From Planctomycetota bacterium (GTDB lineage Bacteria > Planctomycetota > UBA1135 > GCA-002686595), in contig DUBE01000064.1 in the NCBI GenBank assembly GCA_012960475.1, positions 1-54,178 on the forward strand: a stretch of 54,178 nucleotides of DNA, given 5' to 3'. Positions 33,057-41,202 of this stretch are shown here, piece by piece (the stretch's first letter is position 1; each line of letters opens with the position of its first letter). Made by a program: the position numbers and the translations under genes. The notes under the pieces are model-generated. The model was not told where the DNA came from. It did not search any database and saw only the letters and a program-made list of their open reading frames with translations.

Positions 33057-34508
33057 ATGAGACACGCCCTTTTCTTGGCCTGGGCCGTGCTCCTCCTGGG
33101 GACGCTTCAGGCCCAAACCGCACCCCCAAGAAATCCCAACATCGTGCTGATTATGGCCGATGATTTGGGCTGGGGGGATGCGGGCTGCATGAATCCAGAG
33201 TCCAAAATCCCGACCCCCAATCTGGATCGCGTGGCGGCGGAAGGCATGCGCTTTGTCGACGCTCACTCCCCCTCGGCGGTTTGCACGCCCACCCGTTATG
33301 GCTTGCTCACCGGTCGTTACGCCTGGCGCACGCACTTGAAGGCTTGGGTCTTGGGCGGTGCATCACCCGCCTTGATCGAAGAGGGACGTAGCACTCTTGC
33401 GTCCATGCTTGGGGACGCGGGCTACCACTGCATGGGCATCGGTAAGTGGCACTTGGGTTTGGGCACGGCCCCATCCACGGACTTTGACGCGCCCCTCAGG
33501 CCGGGCCCCATCAGTTGCGGTTTCGACACCTACTTTGGCATCCCCGCATCCCTGGACATGCCGCCCTATGTTTGGATCCTGGACGAGGGGCTGGTGCAGG
33601 CTCCGACAGGTTCACTGCCAGGTGAGAAGCACCGGCGGCAAGATGGCCTGGGTTTCTATCGCAAGGGCGCCGCAGCTCCGGACTTTCGTATGCACGAGGT
33701 CCTGCCGCGGGTGGAACAGAAAGCCGTGGAGTGGATCGAACGCGCCCAGCGGGATCAGCCCGAGCAACCGTTCTTTCTGTACCTGGCCCTGCCCGCTCCG
33801 CACACTCCCTGGGTTCCGGTGGCACCTCATCTGGGTGCCAGCGGGGCCGGTTGGTACGGGGACTTTGTGCATCAGGTTGATGGGACCATCGGCGCGGTGC
33901 TTGCTGCGCTCAAGCGCACGGGTTTTGCCGACAACACCCTGCTGATCGTCACGAGCGACAACGGGTCCCATTGGTTGGAAAAGGACGAGAAGAGCTTTGA
34001 CCACATGGCCAATGGTGACTGGCGTGGACAAAAGGCCGACATTCATGAGGGAGGGCATCGCGTGCCGTTCATGGTGCGTTGGCCGGGAAAAACCCCCGCG
34101 GGATCGGTCTGCCCGGATCTGGTTTGCTTGACCGATGTGTTTGCGACTCTGGCGGAATTGATTGAACATCCTCTGGGAGATGCAGAGGCCGAGGACTCGA
34201 TTTCCCTGCTCCCTGCCCTTCGAGGGGAGGAGTCCAGCGGTTCTGCCCGCAAGGAAGTCGTGCATCACTCCGGCGGGGGCATGTTCGCTGTGCGCTCAGG
34301 TCCCTGGAAACTGATCCTGGGCCTGGGCTCCGGTGGTTTCACCCAGCCCAAGCACATCAAGGCCACCGATGGCGGACCCAAGGGCCAGCTCTATCATCTC
34401 GAGCGGGATCCCAAGGAGGAAAAGAACCTTTGGAGCGAGCAACCGCAGGTCGTTGCTCGCTTGACGGAGAAACTCAACATCTGGCGCGCTTCCGGGAGCA
34501 CGCGCTAG
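33057..34508 (+). CDS. Secreted arylsulfatase A-like sulfatase
   Basis: This 483-residue protein starts at ATG 33057, where a signal sequence begins (MRHALFLAWAVLLLGTLQAQ). The metal-binding MADDLGWGD (33-41) precedes the sulfatase motif C76-T-P-T-R, whose Cys is converted to formylglycine, and LLTGRY. Downstream are GIGKWHLG, a TSDNGSH metal site and HEGGHRVPFMVRWPG. It hydrolyses sulfate esters, probably of sulfated polysaccharides, as is common in planctomycetes. It is likely cotranscribed with the OPT transporter. A formylglycine-generating enzyme is not in the window. Confidence 0.9.
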   Translation: MRHALFLAWAVLLLGTLQAQTAPPRNPNIVLIMADDLGWGDAGCMNPESKIPTPNLDRVAAEGMRFVDAHSPSAVCTPTRYGLLTGRYAWRTHLKAWVLGGASPALIEEGRSTLASMLGDAGYHCMGIGKWHLGLGTAPSTDFDAPLRPGPISCGFDTYFGIPASLDMPPYVWILDEGLVQAPTGSLPGEKHRRQDGLGFYRKGAAAPDFRMHEVLPRVEQKAVEWIERAQRDQPEQPFFLYLALPAPHTPWVPVAPHLGASGAGWYGDFVHQVDGTIGAVLAALKRTGFADNTLLIVTSDNGSHWLEKDEKSFDHMANGDWRGQKADIHEGGHRVPFMVRWPGKTPAGSVCPDLVCLTDVFATLAELIEHPLGDAEAEDSISLLPALRGEESSGSARKEVVHHSGGGMFAVRSGPWKLILGLGSGGFTQPKHIKATDGGPKGQLYHLERDPKEEKNLWSEQPQVVARLTEKLNIWRASGSTR

Positions 34509-34519
34509 GGATCCAACCC

Positions 34520-35689
34520 CTACCGGAACAGCCGCTGCATGGACGGCTCTTCCTCGCCCATGTCCTGGGCAGCTTGATAGGCGAGCAGTGTGTCCTTGGC
34601 GCAGTTCTTCCAGCTGAACTCGCGCGAGCGCTTGAGGCCCAGGGCGATGTATTCCTCTGTCAGGTCAGGTTCTGTCAGAAGGCGCCGGGCGGCTTCAAAA
34701 ATCCGCTCCTCGTCCGTGGGCTCCACCAAGAAGGCGGCCGGGCCCAGGACTTCGGGCATCGAGGTCACAAGGCTGGTGACCACCGGTGTGCCGCAGGCCA
34801 TGGCTTCCAGGGGCGGCAGGCCGAAGCCTTCGTTGAGGCTGGCCCAAAGAAACAGCGATGCTTGGGAGTAGAGTTGCACCAGTTCTCTTTCGCCTACCTT
34901 GCGTCGCCAATGGACCCGATTTGCGGCGGGGGAGTTGGCGAGGGCTTGAGAGAAGTCCTCGTGGCCATGACCCTCGACCCCGGCAATGATCCAATCATGT
35001 GGCAAGCCCTCGCGCACGAGATTCTCGAAGGCGCGCAGCATGCGCAGGTGGTTCTTGCGCGCGTCCACCCGGGCCACGGTCAAGATAAACGGTTTCTCGG
35101 GCGCATCAAACCCGGCTGGGGGCAGATGAGCCAGCACATGGTCGCAGCCCAAGGATGTCACTCGAATGCGTGCGGGGGAGACGCCCAGGTTGACTACCAC
35201 CTCAGCGCCCACGAATTCGCAGGGCACCAGCACGATGCGCGCCCGTTTCACCAGAGTCTTGATCGCTGCTTGCATGCGTGAAGCATCTTCTGTGCGCAGG
35301 TAGCCAGGACCGCCGGGTCCTTGCGCGTCATGGGACCAGATGCAATCGAAGACCGTGACTACTTCCGCTGCTTCGCGCACGGGCAAGGCGTTGGGCTGGG
35401 CGTGGTGGTACACATCGCAGCCGCCTACAAGATCATCCACACCCTTGTTGGTCCACTTCAGCAGCTTCGGAATCCAGGGCGAGGGCAGGCGCAGGCGGCA
35501 GAGCTCTGCTTTTGATCCTGCGATGCCCAATTCCTTGCGGCTGAACTTGGAACCTCTCGCGGTGTAGGCGAACAAGCCCAGGTTGCCTCCGAACCCATGG
35601 TCCACCAGGGCGCGCACCAACTCGCGGCTGGTGCGTCCTATGCCTTCTTGATTGACGAGGGCCGAGCGGTAATCAATGCCGACGCGCAT
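34520..35689 (-). CDS. GT4-type glycosyltransferase
   Basis: This 389-residue protein starts at ATG 35689, six to seven bases after the upstream flippase stop. It begins MRVGIDYRSALVNQEGIGRTSREL. It has ILTVARVDARKNHLRMLRAFE, a donor-site SLNEGFGLPPLEAMACGTPVV, and ends at residue 389 with a short basic tail. A TATCCT box (35698-35703) overlaps the end of the flippase gene and could give an internal promoter. The clustering with a flippase suggests polysaccharide or O-antigen-like assembly. Confidence 0.85.
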   Translation of the reverse strand: MRVGIDYRSALVNQEGIGRTSRELVRALVDHGFGGNLGLFAYTARGSKFSRKELGIAGSKAELCRLRLPSPWIPKLLKWTNKGVDDLVGGCDVYHHAQPNALPVREAAEVVTVFDCIWSHDAQGPGGPGYLRTEDASRMQAAIKTLVKRARIVLVPCEFVGAEVVVNLGVSPARIRVTSLGCDHVLAHLPPAGFDAPEKPFILTVARVDARKNHLRMLRAFENLVREGLPHDWIIAGVEGHGHEDFSQALANSPAANRVHWRRKVGERELVQLYSQASLFLWASLNEGFGLPPLEAMACGTPVVTSLVTSMPEVLGPAAFLVEPTDEERIFEAARRLLTEPDLTEEYIALGLKRSREFSWKNCAKDTLLAYQAAQDMGEEEPSMQRLFR

Positions 35690-35695
35690 GGGGGA

Positions 35696-36952
35696 CTAGG
35701 ATACTCGGCTCTTTGGCCGGTGGATCAAAGCAAGGGCGGCGCCCAGTGCGATCCAGCCCTCGGTGATCAGGGTTGCCCGGGCGGCACCGATCAGGCCTTC
35801 GGTGGGAACCCATAGTGAGTTCAGCGCCACATTCAGCAGCAGGGCACTCAAGGTCAGGGTCAGCACCGAATAGGTGCGCCTCGCAGCAACCAGAGCGGTA
35901 GAGAGGGGAGCTCCAGCGTGCACGCAGATCACCGCCAGGAGCAGGAGCTTGAGGGGATCTTCCGCCACCCGAAATGACTCGCCGAAGAGAGCCAGGATGT
36001 CTCCTGTAAAGGGCCAGAGGAGCGCCACTCCCAGACCCGCTCCCAGGGTCAGGGGCAGGGTCAGGCGCATCGCAGCCAGACCCAGCTCCTCGCGCTTGTG
36101 GGCGCGACTGAGCCAGGGCAGGGCAGCCGCAGCCGCGTAGACCGCCAGGCTCAGGGACCAGGACATGATGCGTACCGCCACGTTGTAGGTACCCACGCTG
36201 GCTTCGCCCCAGTAGGCGCGCACGAACAGGTTGTCCACATAGAAGTACAACTGTTGGGCCAGGGCCGCGATTCCAAGGGGCAGGGCCAGGCGCAGGAAGG
36301 GCTTCAAGGGGACCGCCGAAAAAGATCCACGTGGGAGGAGTGGTTTGCCGACTCGGTGCAAGAGAACATTTCCGATCGTGCTGCCTGAGGCCACGAGCAC
36401 CAGGATCACCCCTGCCCGGGATTCACCCATGAAGATAGCCGCTCCCACCAGGGCAAGCCCCATCCCCGAAGCAATCGAACGCATGGCGACCAGGGGCTTC
36501 CATTGGATGCGATTGCGCAGTCCAACGGTCGAGAGTTCCAAGGTGTGGGTCAGGGGATAGAGCCCTGCTAAGGCAATCCAGCCCGCGTCAGGTTCCTCCA
36601 TCAAGAACGCTCCCAGGGCAAGGGCTGCGGCTGCGCCGAGTCCCACCATCAGCCGCATGCGCCGGGCGCGAACCAGCAGGGAACCCAGGAGGCCCGGATC
36701 TTGCGCTGAAAGCTGCACCGTGGCCTGGCCTGTGCCAAGATCCACCAGGGCATCGAGCACACCGAAGAGTGCCAGATAGAAGGTAAGGCGCCCAAAGGAA
36801 TCATCGGCCAGGTGCTGGGCGCACAGCCAGAGCACCGCCAAGGTGCAGATCGAACTCCACAGGCGTCCCAGCACCATCCAAGCGGTGCTGCCCCAAACCC
36901 GGCGCGGAACCGTGGAGTCCTCGGGGGTGCGGGAAGTGGGGGACACGCTCAT
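35696..36952 (-). CDS. Polysaccharide flippase (MATE/oligosaccharide translocase-like)
   Basis: This 418-residue polytopic protein starts at ATG 36952 (MSVSPTSRTPEDSTVPRR); longer upstream frames lack support. It has about twelve transmembrane segments with the family's early LDALVDLGTGQATVQLSAQ and a central PLGIAALAQQLYFYVDNLFVRAYWGEASVGTYNVAVRI. Similar proteins translocate lipid-linked oligosaccharides. It is followed by a glycosyltransferase with a 6-base gap, so it forms an operon. TACCGT ends ten bases before the ATG. Confidence 0.8.
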   Translation of the reverse strand: MSVSPTSRTPEDSTVPRRVWGSTAWMVLGRLWSSICTLAVLWLCAQHLADDSFGRLTFYLALFGVLDALVDLGTGQATVQLSAQDPGLLGSLLVRARRMRLMVGLGAAAALALGAFLMEEPDAGWIALAGLYPLTHTLELSTVGLRNRIQWKPLVAMRSIASGMGLALVGAAIFMGESRAGVILVLVASGSTIGNVLLHRVGKPLLPRGSFSAVPLKPFLRLALPLGIAALAQQLYFYVDNLFVRAYWGEASVGTYNVAVRIMSWSLSLAVYAAAAALPWLSRAHKREELGLAAMRLTLPLTLGAGLGVALLWPFTGDILALFGESFRVAEDPLKLLLLAVICVHAGAPLSTALVAARRTYSVLTLTLSALLLNVALNSLWVPTEGLIGAARATLITEGWIALGAALALIHRPKSRVS

Positions 36953-36962
36953 GGGGCCGCGT

Positions 36963-36968
36963 ACGGTA
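36963..36968 (-). promoter_or_regulatory. Possible -10 box TACCGT before the flippase gene
   Basis: On the minus strand TACCGT ends ten bases before ATG 36952, fitting the recurring TANNNT arrangement. Confidence 0.35.
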
Positions 36969-37025
36969 CTCCAGCCCGTGCCTGGTTGGAGCCGTGGCGT
37001 GACCGGCCAGCCCCAAAAAGAAGGG

Positions 37026-37058
37026 GGCCCCCAATGGACAGGGGGACCATTGGGGGCC
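37026..37058. other. Perfect 12-bp hairpin in the flippase/S9 peptidase intergenic region
   Basis: GGCCCCCAATGG (37026-37037) is complementary to CCATTGGGGGCC (37047-37058), with a 9-base loop. No T-run follows. It is between divergent genes, so a terminator role would need a transcript that I cannot see. An operator or a structural element is possible. Confidence 0.35.
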
Positions 37059-37136
37059 ATCGAGGCTCTCTAAGGGATGGTGAGCCTCGGGGGAGGTGTG
37101 TTTGCCTGGCGGGGGGATGGAGTCCGCAGTCAAACG

Positions 37137-37155
37137 CGTCCCGTGAGACGGGACG
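37137..37155. other. 8-bp hairpin CGTCCCGT/ACGGGACG
   Basis: A perfect 8-bp stem with a 3-base loop is followed on the plus strand by TTCCTCTAGTTT. It could terminate a short plus-strand transcript; no such gene is supported. Confidence 0.3.
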
Positions 37156-37412
37156 TTCCTCTAGTTTGCACTTCTTGTCAGCACGAACCGTTGGATTGGT
37201 TCGCACAAGCTATGTATCGGATAGTTGCAAAAATCCCTGAGCGAGAATTGGGAATAGTGGGAGATTTCCTTGTGTGGAAAAAATTTCTCGAAGAGCGTGT
37301 AGTAGCCCACCAGGCTGATCGGGTCGAATTTGAAAGGATGCTCTTGCTGCGCCGTGGTGTTCTGCACCTGTGCCCCGAGGAGACGAATCGCCCGCACCCA
37401 ACCCAGATGGGG

Positions 37413-37418
37413 TATCCT
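37413..37418 (+). promoter_or_regulatory. Possible -10 box TATCCT for the S9 peptidase
   Basis: GTATCCT, used near other starts in the window, occurs 107 bases before ATG 37526, which would give a leader of about 100 bases. Confidence 0.3.
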
Positions 37419-37525
37419 GCGCCTCAGCGAGTCAATTCCCCAGTAGTAACACCCAACTGCGGGGAACCAACTTCCTCTACGCGCTTGCGCGTGGCCGTCA
37501 TGGACATCCTGCCAGGTATCACTTC

Positions 37526-39931
37526 ATGAAATCATCACTGCTGCTGCTCACACTGTTGGTCGCCCCCTTGCCCCTGGTTTCCGCTCACCTGGTGGACGAC
37601 GAGGACTATCGGCTGCCTCCCCCGGAGGTGGTCGAGCTGGTTGACGCCCTGTCTCCGCCCTCGCTGAGCATCAGCCCCGATGGGCGCTGGGCCCTCGGCG
37701 TGGAACCGGACACGCTGCCATCGATCGCCGACGTCTCGCGGCCCATGCTGCGCCTCGCGGGCCTGCGCATCGACCCCACGGCCAATGCCCGCCACCGTAG
37801 TTCGTTCAACCGCGGCCTCTTTGTGCGGGACCTTACGAGCGGCGAGGAGACGCACGTGCTCCTCCCCATGGGCTCGCGCCTGGTGGGAGCGCGTTGGTCA
37901 CACACCTCGCGTCACTTTGCCTATACCACTCTCACGGCTTCCGGTACGTCATTGTGGGTGGCCCGCGTCAGCACGCCTCGGGCCGCGTTCGAGGCCAGCT
38001 CCAGGATCTCCTCGGTGCTGGGCTCCGGCTATCAGTGGAGTTCCGACGGGGCGAGCTTGATCGTCACCGAAGTGCCTGCCAAGCGCGGGACGGCTCCCAC
38101 CAAGCCCCTGGTGCCCACGGGTCCCAACGTTCGCGAGACCAGTGGCTCCAGCTCGCCCCTGCGCACCTATCAGGATCTGCTTTCCAGCGGACACGACGAG
38201 GCGCTGTTTGAGTACTACGCCACGAGCGAGCTCAACCGCATCGACCTCTCCAATGGACAGCGCACACCCGTCGGCTCGCCTGCTCTTTATAGCTCCTTCT
38301 CCTCGTCACCTGACGGCGGACACCTGCTGGTGACCACCATCCAGCGCCCGTTCTCCTACCTCATGCCGGCCTATCTCTTTGGTCAAAATGTCGAGGTCTG
38401 GGACGCAGAGGGTCAGATCGAGAAGCGGGTGGCCAGCATTCCCATCGCGGAGGGCATTCCCCTGCACGGCGTGCGCACGGGATCACGCAGCATCGGATGG
38501 CGCCCAGGACACCCGGCGACGCTGGTCTGGACCGAGGCGCTGGACGGAGGCGACCCCAAGAAGGAGAGTCCGCACCGTGATCGTTGCATGCTGGCGGAGC
38601 CCTTTGATGGAGAAGTGCGCGAAGCATTCCGTACCAAGTTCCGCTTGCGCGGGATCAGCTGGCTGCAAGACGGTCAGCGCGCTCTGGTTCGCGAATACGA
38701 CCGTGACCGCCGCTGGAACCTGACCTGGCTGCGGGACATCGAGGATCCTGCCGCCAAGCCACGCCTGATGGAGGACCGCAGCAGCAATGACCGCTATGGA
38801 GATCCAGGCTCTCCACTCACCTTGGTCGACGCCAGCGGCGATCGACTGGTGCGCGTGGATGGACCCTGGATCCACCGCAGCGGTCGAGGTGCTGGGCCTG
38901 CGGGCGCGCGTCCGTTCCTGGACCGACAGAATCTGGAGACCTTGAAGAGCGAACGCCTCTGGCAGTGCGAGGAGAAGACGTATGAATCCGTGGCGGCCCT
39001 GATCGACGTGACGGCCACCGGACCGGTCTTCATGACACGCCGCGAGACCGCCAGTGAGCCGCCCAACTACCGCCTCCATAGTGGCAATAAGGTCCGGGCG
39101 CTGACGGATTACGCCGACCCGACCCCACAGCTTCGGGGAATCACCAAGCAACTCGTCACCTACGAGCGCGCCGATGGCGTCGCCTTGTCTTCGATCCTCT
39201 ACCTCCCTGCGGGCTATGAAGAGGGCACGCGCCTGCCGCTGGTTGTGTGGGCCTACCCCCGTGAGTTCAGTGACCCCAAGACAGCCGGCCAGGTGGGTGG
39301 CAGCCCCCATCGCTTCACGCGCATCGGCGGTTCGTCGCACCTGTTCTTCCTGACCCAGGGCTACGCCATCATGGACGCCGCGACGATGCCGGTGATTGGT
39401 GATGCCGAGACCATGAACGACACGTTCATCGAGCAGATTGTGGCGGCGGCCCAGGCGGCCATCGATAAAGCGGTCGAGATGGGAGTCGCCGACCCCACGC
39501 GCGTTGGCGTCGGCGGTCACAGTTATGGAGCCTTCATGACAGCCAACCTGCTCGCCCACTGCGATCTCTTCAGCGCCGGGGTGGCACGCAGCGGCGCCTA
39601 CAACCGGACCCTGACGCCCTTCGGCTTCCAGTCGGAGCGACGCACCCTGTGGGAGGCACCCGAGATCTACTTCGCCATCTCGCCCTTCATGCACGCCGAC
39701 AAGATCAATGAACCGATCCTGCTCCTGCATGGCGAGATCGACAACAACTCAGGCACTTTTCCGGTGCAGTCGTCACGGCTGTACCAGGGCATCAAGGGCA
39801 ACGGCGGTACGGCGCGCCTGGTCTATCTGCCCAATGAGAGCCATGGGTATCGCGCCCGCGAGTCGGTTCTCCACACCCTGGCCGAGATGATCGACTGGTT
39901 CGACAAGTACGTAAAGGGATCCAAGCCCTAG
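37526..39931 (+). CDS. Secreted S9-family prolyl oligopeptidase-like serine peptidase
   Basis: This 801-residue protein starts at ATG 37526 with a signal sequence (MKSSLLLLTLLVAPLPLVSA). An N-terminal beta-propeller region (about 45-520) precedes an alpha/beta-hydrolase domain with the catalytic triad Ser666 (GGHSYGAF), Asp739 (GEIDNNSG) and His773 (ESHGYR). The GGHSYGAFM motif and the DNNSGTFPVQS context resemble the S9D glutamyl-endopeptidase-type subgroup. It would cleave short peptides in the periplasm. Codon use looks richer in C-ending codons than neighbouring genes, and the upstream region is AT-richer, which hints at transfer. Confidence 0.85.
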   Translation: MKSSLLLLTLLVAPLPLVSAHLVDDEDYRLPPPEVVELVDALSPPSLSISPDGRWALGVEPDTLPSIADVSRPMLRLAGLRIDPTANARHRSSFNRGLFVRDLTSGEETHVLLPMGSRLVGARWSHTSRHFAYTTLTASGTSLWVARVSTPRAAFEASSRISSVLGSGYQWSSDGASLIVTEVPAKRGTAPTKPLVPTGPNVRETSGSSSPLRTYQDLLSSGHDEALFEYYATSELNRIDLSNGQRTPVGSPALYSSFSSSPDGGHLLVTTIQRPFSYLMPAYLFGQNVEVWDAEGQIEKRVASIPIAEGIPLHGVRTGSRSIGWRPGHPATLVWTEALDGGDPKKESPHRDRCMLAEPFDGEVREAFRTKFRLRGISWLQDGQRALVREYDRDRRWNLTWLRDIEDPAAKPRLMEDRSSNDRYGDPGSPLTLVDASGDRLVRVDGPWIHRSGRGAGPAGARPFLDRQNLETLKSERLWQCEEKTYESVAALIDVTATGPVFMTRRETASEPPNYRLHSGNKVRALTDYADPTPQLRGITKQLVTYERADGVALSSILYLPAGYEEGTRLPLVVWAYPREFSDPKTAGQVGGSPHRFTRIGGSSHLFFLTQGYAIMDAATMPVIGDAETMNDTFIEQIVAAAQAAIDKAVEMGVADPTRVGVGGHSYGAFMTANLLAHCDLFSAGVARSGAYNRTLTPFGFQSERRTLWEAPEIYFAISPFMHADKINEPILLLHGEIDNNSGTFPVQSSRLYQGIKGNGGTARLVYLPNESHGYRARESVLHTLAEMIDWFDKYVKGSKP

Positions 39932-39974
39932 GCTGGCGGTGCGAGTAGTCCGCGGCGAAGCCTGGTGGAAGTGC

Positions 39975-41000
39975 TCAGGAGGTCTGCATGGAACTCACCA
40001 GGCGTCGTTTGACCTCATTGGTGAATTCCGAACAGGAGAGAGTGCCGCCGATGTCAGGTGTTGTGGCGCCTTCGCTGATCGCATTCATGACCGCCGCGCG
40101 CAGGGCGCGGGAGGTTTCGATCTCGCCCAGGTGGCGCAGCATGTTGCACATGGCCAGGATGGCGGCGGTGGGGTTGGCCTTGTTCTGGCCAGCGATGTCA
40201 GGTGCAGTGCCACCAGAGGGGTCGAACATGGCGGTCTCGATCCTGCCCGAGTCATCAAAGGAGTAGGACGCGCTGTCCCCGAGGCCCACTGAGCCGATCA
40301 GCCCACAGGCGGAGTCCGAGAGGAAGTCGCCGTACTCGTTTGGGCAGACGATGATCGAGTAGTCCTCTGGGCGCATGATGATGCCCGCCAGGAGTGCATC
40401 GAAAAGTTCGCGTCGGTAGGGGGTCCCAGGATAGTCTTCGGCCACGCGGCCCACCGTCTCTTCGAAGAGGCCGTCTGTGGCTTGTTGAATGGTGTACTTG
40501 CTGGTGGAAACCACGTTCCTACCGCGCAATTGGGCCAGGCGGAAGGCAAAACGAGCCGCATGGCGCGCAGGGCCGCGTTCGATCACCCGCAGGGAGACCG
40601 CCGTGTCTGGGCCGATGCGCCGACCGGGATCCTCGTAGGTACCGCCAGTGGCGATGCGCACCACATCGATGTCGATCGCCTTGGTGAAATTGGTCTTGAT
40701 GCCCGGAATTGTGCACACCGGGCGGTGAATCACCGAGAACTGCAGGCGGCTGCGCAGTATCCGATTGGGGGACTCTTCGGTGGTGGCGGTGGGGTATTTG
40801 ATCCCCACGCCCAGGTCGCGCATGGCAGATTCGGCCAGATCGAAGACCACCATGCCTTTCTTCTTGCGGGATTCGTCCGAGAGGTCCACGGGCAGGAAGT
40901 CCAGCTCGAAGGGCAGAGCCCCGGCCACGTTGTGGATGGCCTGGGAAAGCTCATTGCTGATTCCGTCCCCGAGAAGTTCAACGATGCGGTAAGTGGTCAT
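39975..41000 (-). CDS. Isocitrate/isopropylmalate dehydrogenase-family protein
   Basis: This 341-residue protein starts at ATG 41000 (MTTYRIVELLGDGIS); a longer frame to 41084 is less likely. It has the family N-terminal GDGIS, PNRILRSRLQFSVIHRPV, and the signature CPNEYGDFLSDSACGLIGSVGL that binds metal and substrate, then FDPSGGTAPDIAGQNKANPTA. The usual REN/TEG substrate loop is replaced by ATGGTYEDPGRRIGP, so substrate (isocitrate, isopropylmalate or another 2-hydroxy acid) is open. No pathway partner is nearby. Confidence 0.8.
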   Translation of the reverse strand: MTTYRIVELLGDGISNELSQAIHNVAGALPFELDFLPVDLSDESRKKKGMVVFDLAESAMRDLGVGIKYPTATTEESPNRILRSRLQFSVIHRPVCTIPGIKTNFTKAIDIDVVRIATGGTYEDPGRRIGPDTAVSLRVIERGPARHAARFAFRLAQLRGRNVVSTSKYTIQQATDGLFEETVGRVAEDYPGTPYRRELFDALLAGIIMRPEDYSIIVCPNEYGDFLSDSACGLIGSVGLGDSASYSFDDSGRIETAMFDPSGGTAPDIAGQNKANPTAAILAMCNMLRHLGEIETSRALRAAVMNAISEGATTPDIGGTLSCSEFTNEVKRRLVSSMQTS

Positions 41001-41187
41001 TCGTCTTGATGAATCGAGCGCAGGGGAGGAAGCGGCACTTTTGGGCGAATTTGGAGCTTTCACGCCTAGCAGTAGCCTCCCCATCGTAACAGGGACAGGG
41101 ACGGGTGTGGGGGCGAATTGCAGGAGGCTCGCGTCGGTTCCTGCTGGTTGATGTAGTCCTTGTGCTTGTGTCTCAGATTGAAACCTC

Positions 41188-41193
41188 TACCCT
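41188..41193 (+). promoter_or_regulatory. -10 box TACCCT before the gene at 41203
   Basis: TACCCT ends nine bases before ATG 41203. A TTGTGT lies 16 bases upstream of it (41166-41171). Confidence 0.4.
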
Positions 41194-41202
41194 TTGAGAA
41201 TC

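Larger units (their letters stand above)
36953..37525. other. 573-base divergent intergenic region with hairpins and AT-richer core
   Basis: It lies between the flippase (minus) and the S9 peptidase (plus). It holds a 12-bp hairpin (37026-37058) and an 8-bp hairpin (37137-37155). A stretch at about 37190-37340 is visibly less GC-rich than its surroundings. TATCCT lies at 37413. Open frames here (for example 37212-37529 plus, 37161-37397 minus) have no recognisable motif or start signal, so none is called. Confidence 0.5.

Noticed and set aside
37161..37397. Minus-strand open frame of 78 codons
   Set aside because: No recognisable motif, no start signal of the type seen elsewhere, and the opposite strand has an equally plausible frame. 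Left as intergenic.
37077..37529. Plus-strand open frame of 150 codons before the S9 peptidase
   Set aside because: Sequence looks helical near 37212-37370 but matches no family, crosses two hairpins and overlaps the peptidase start.
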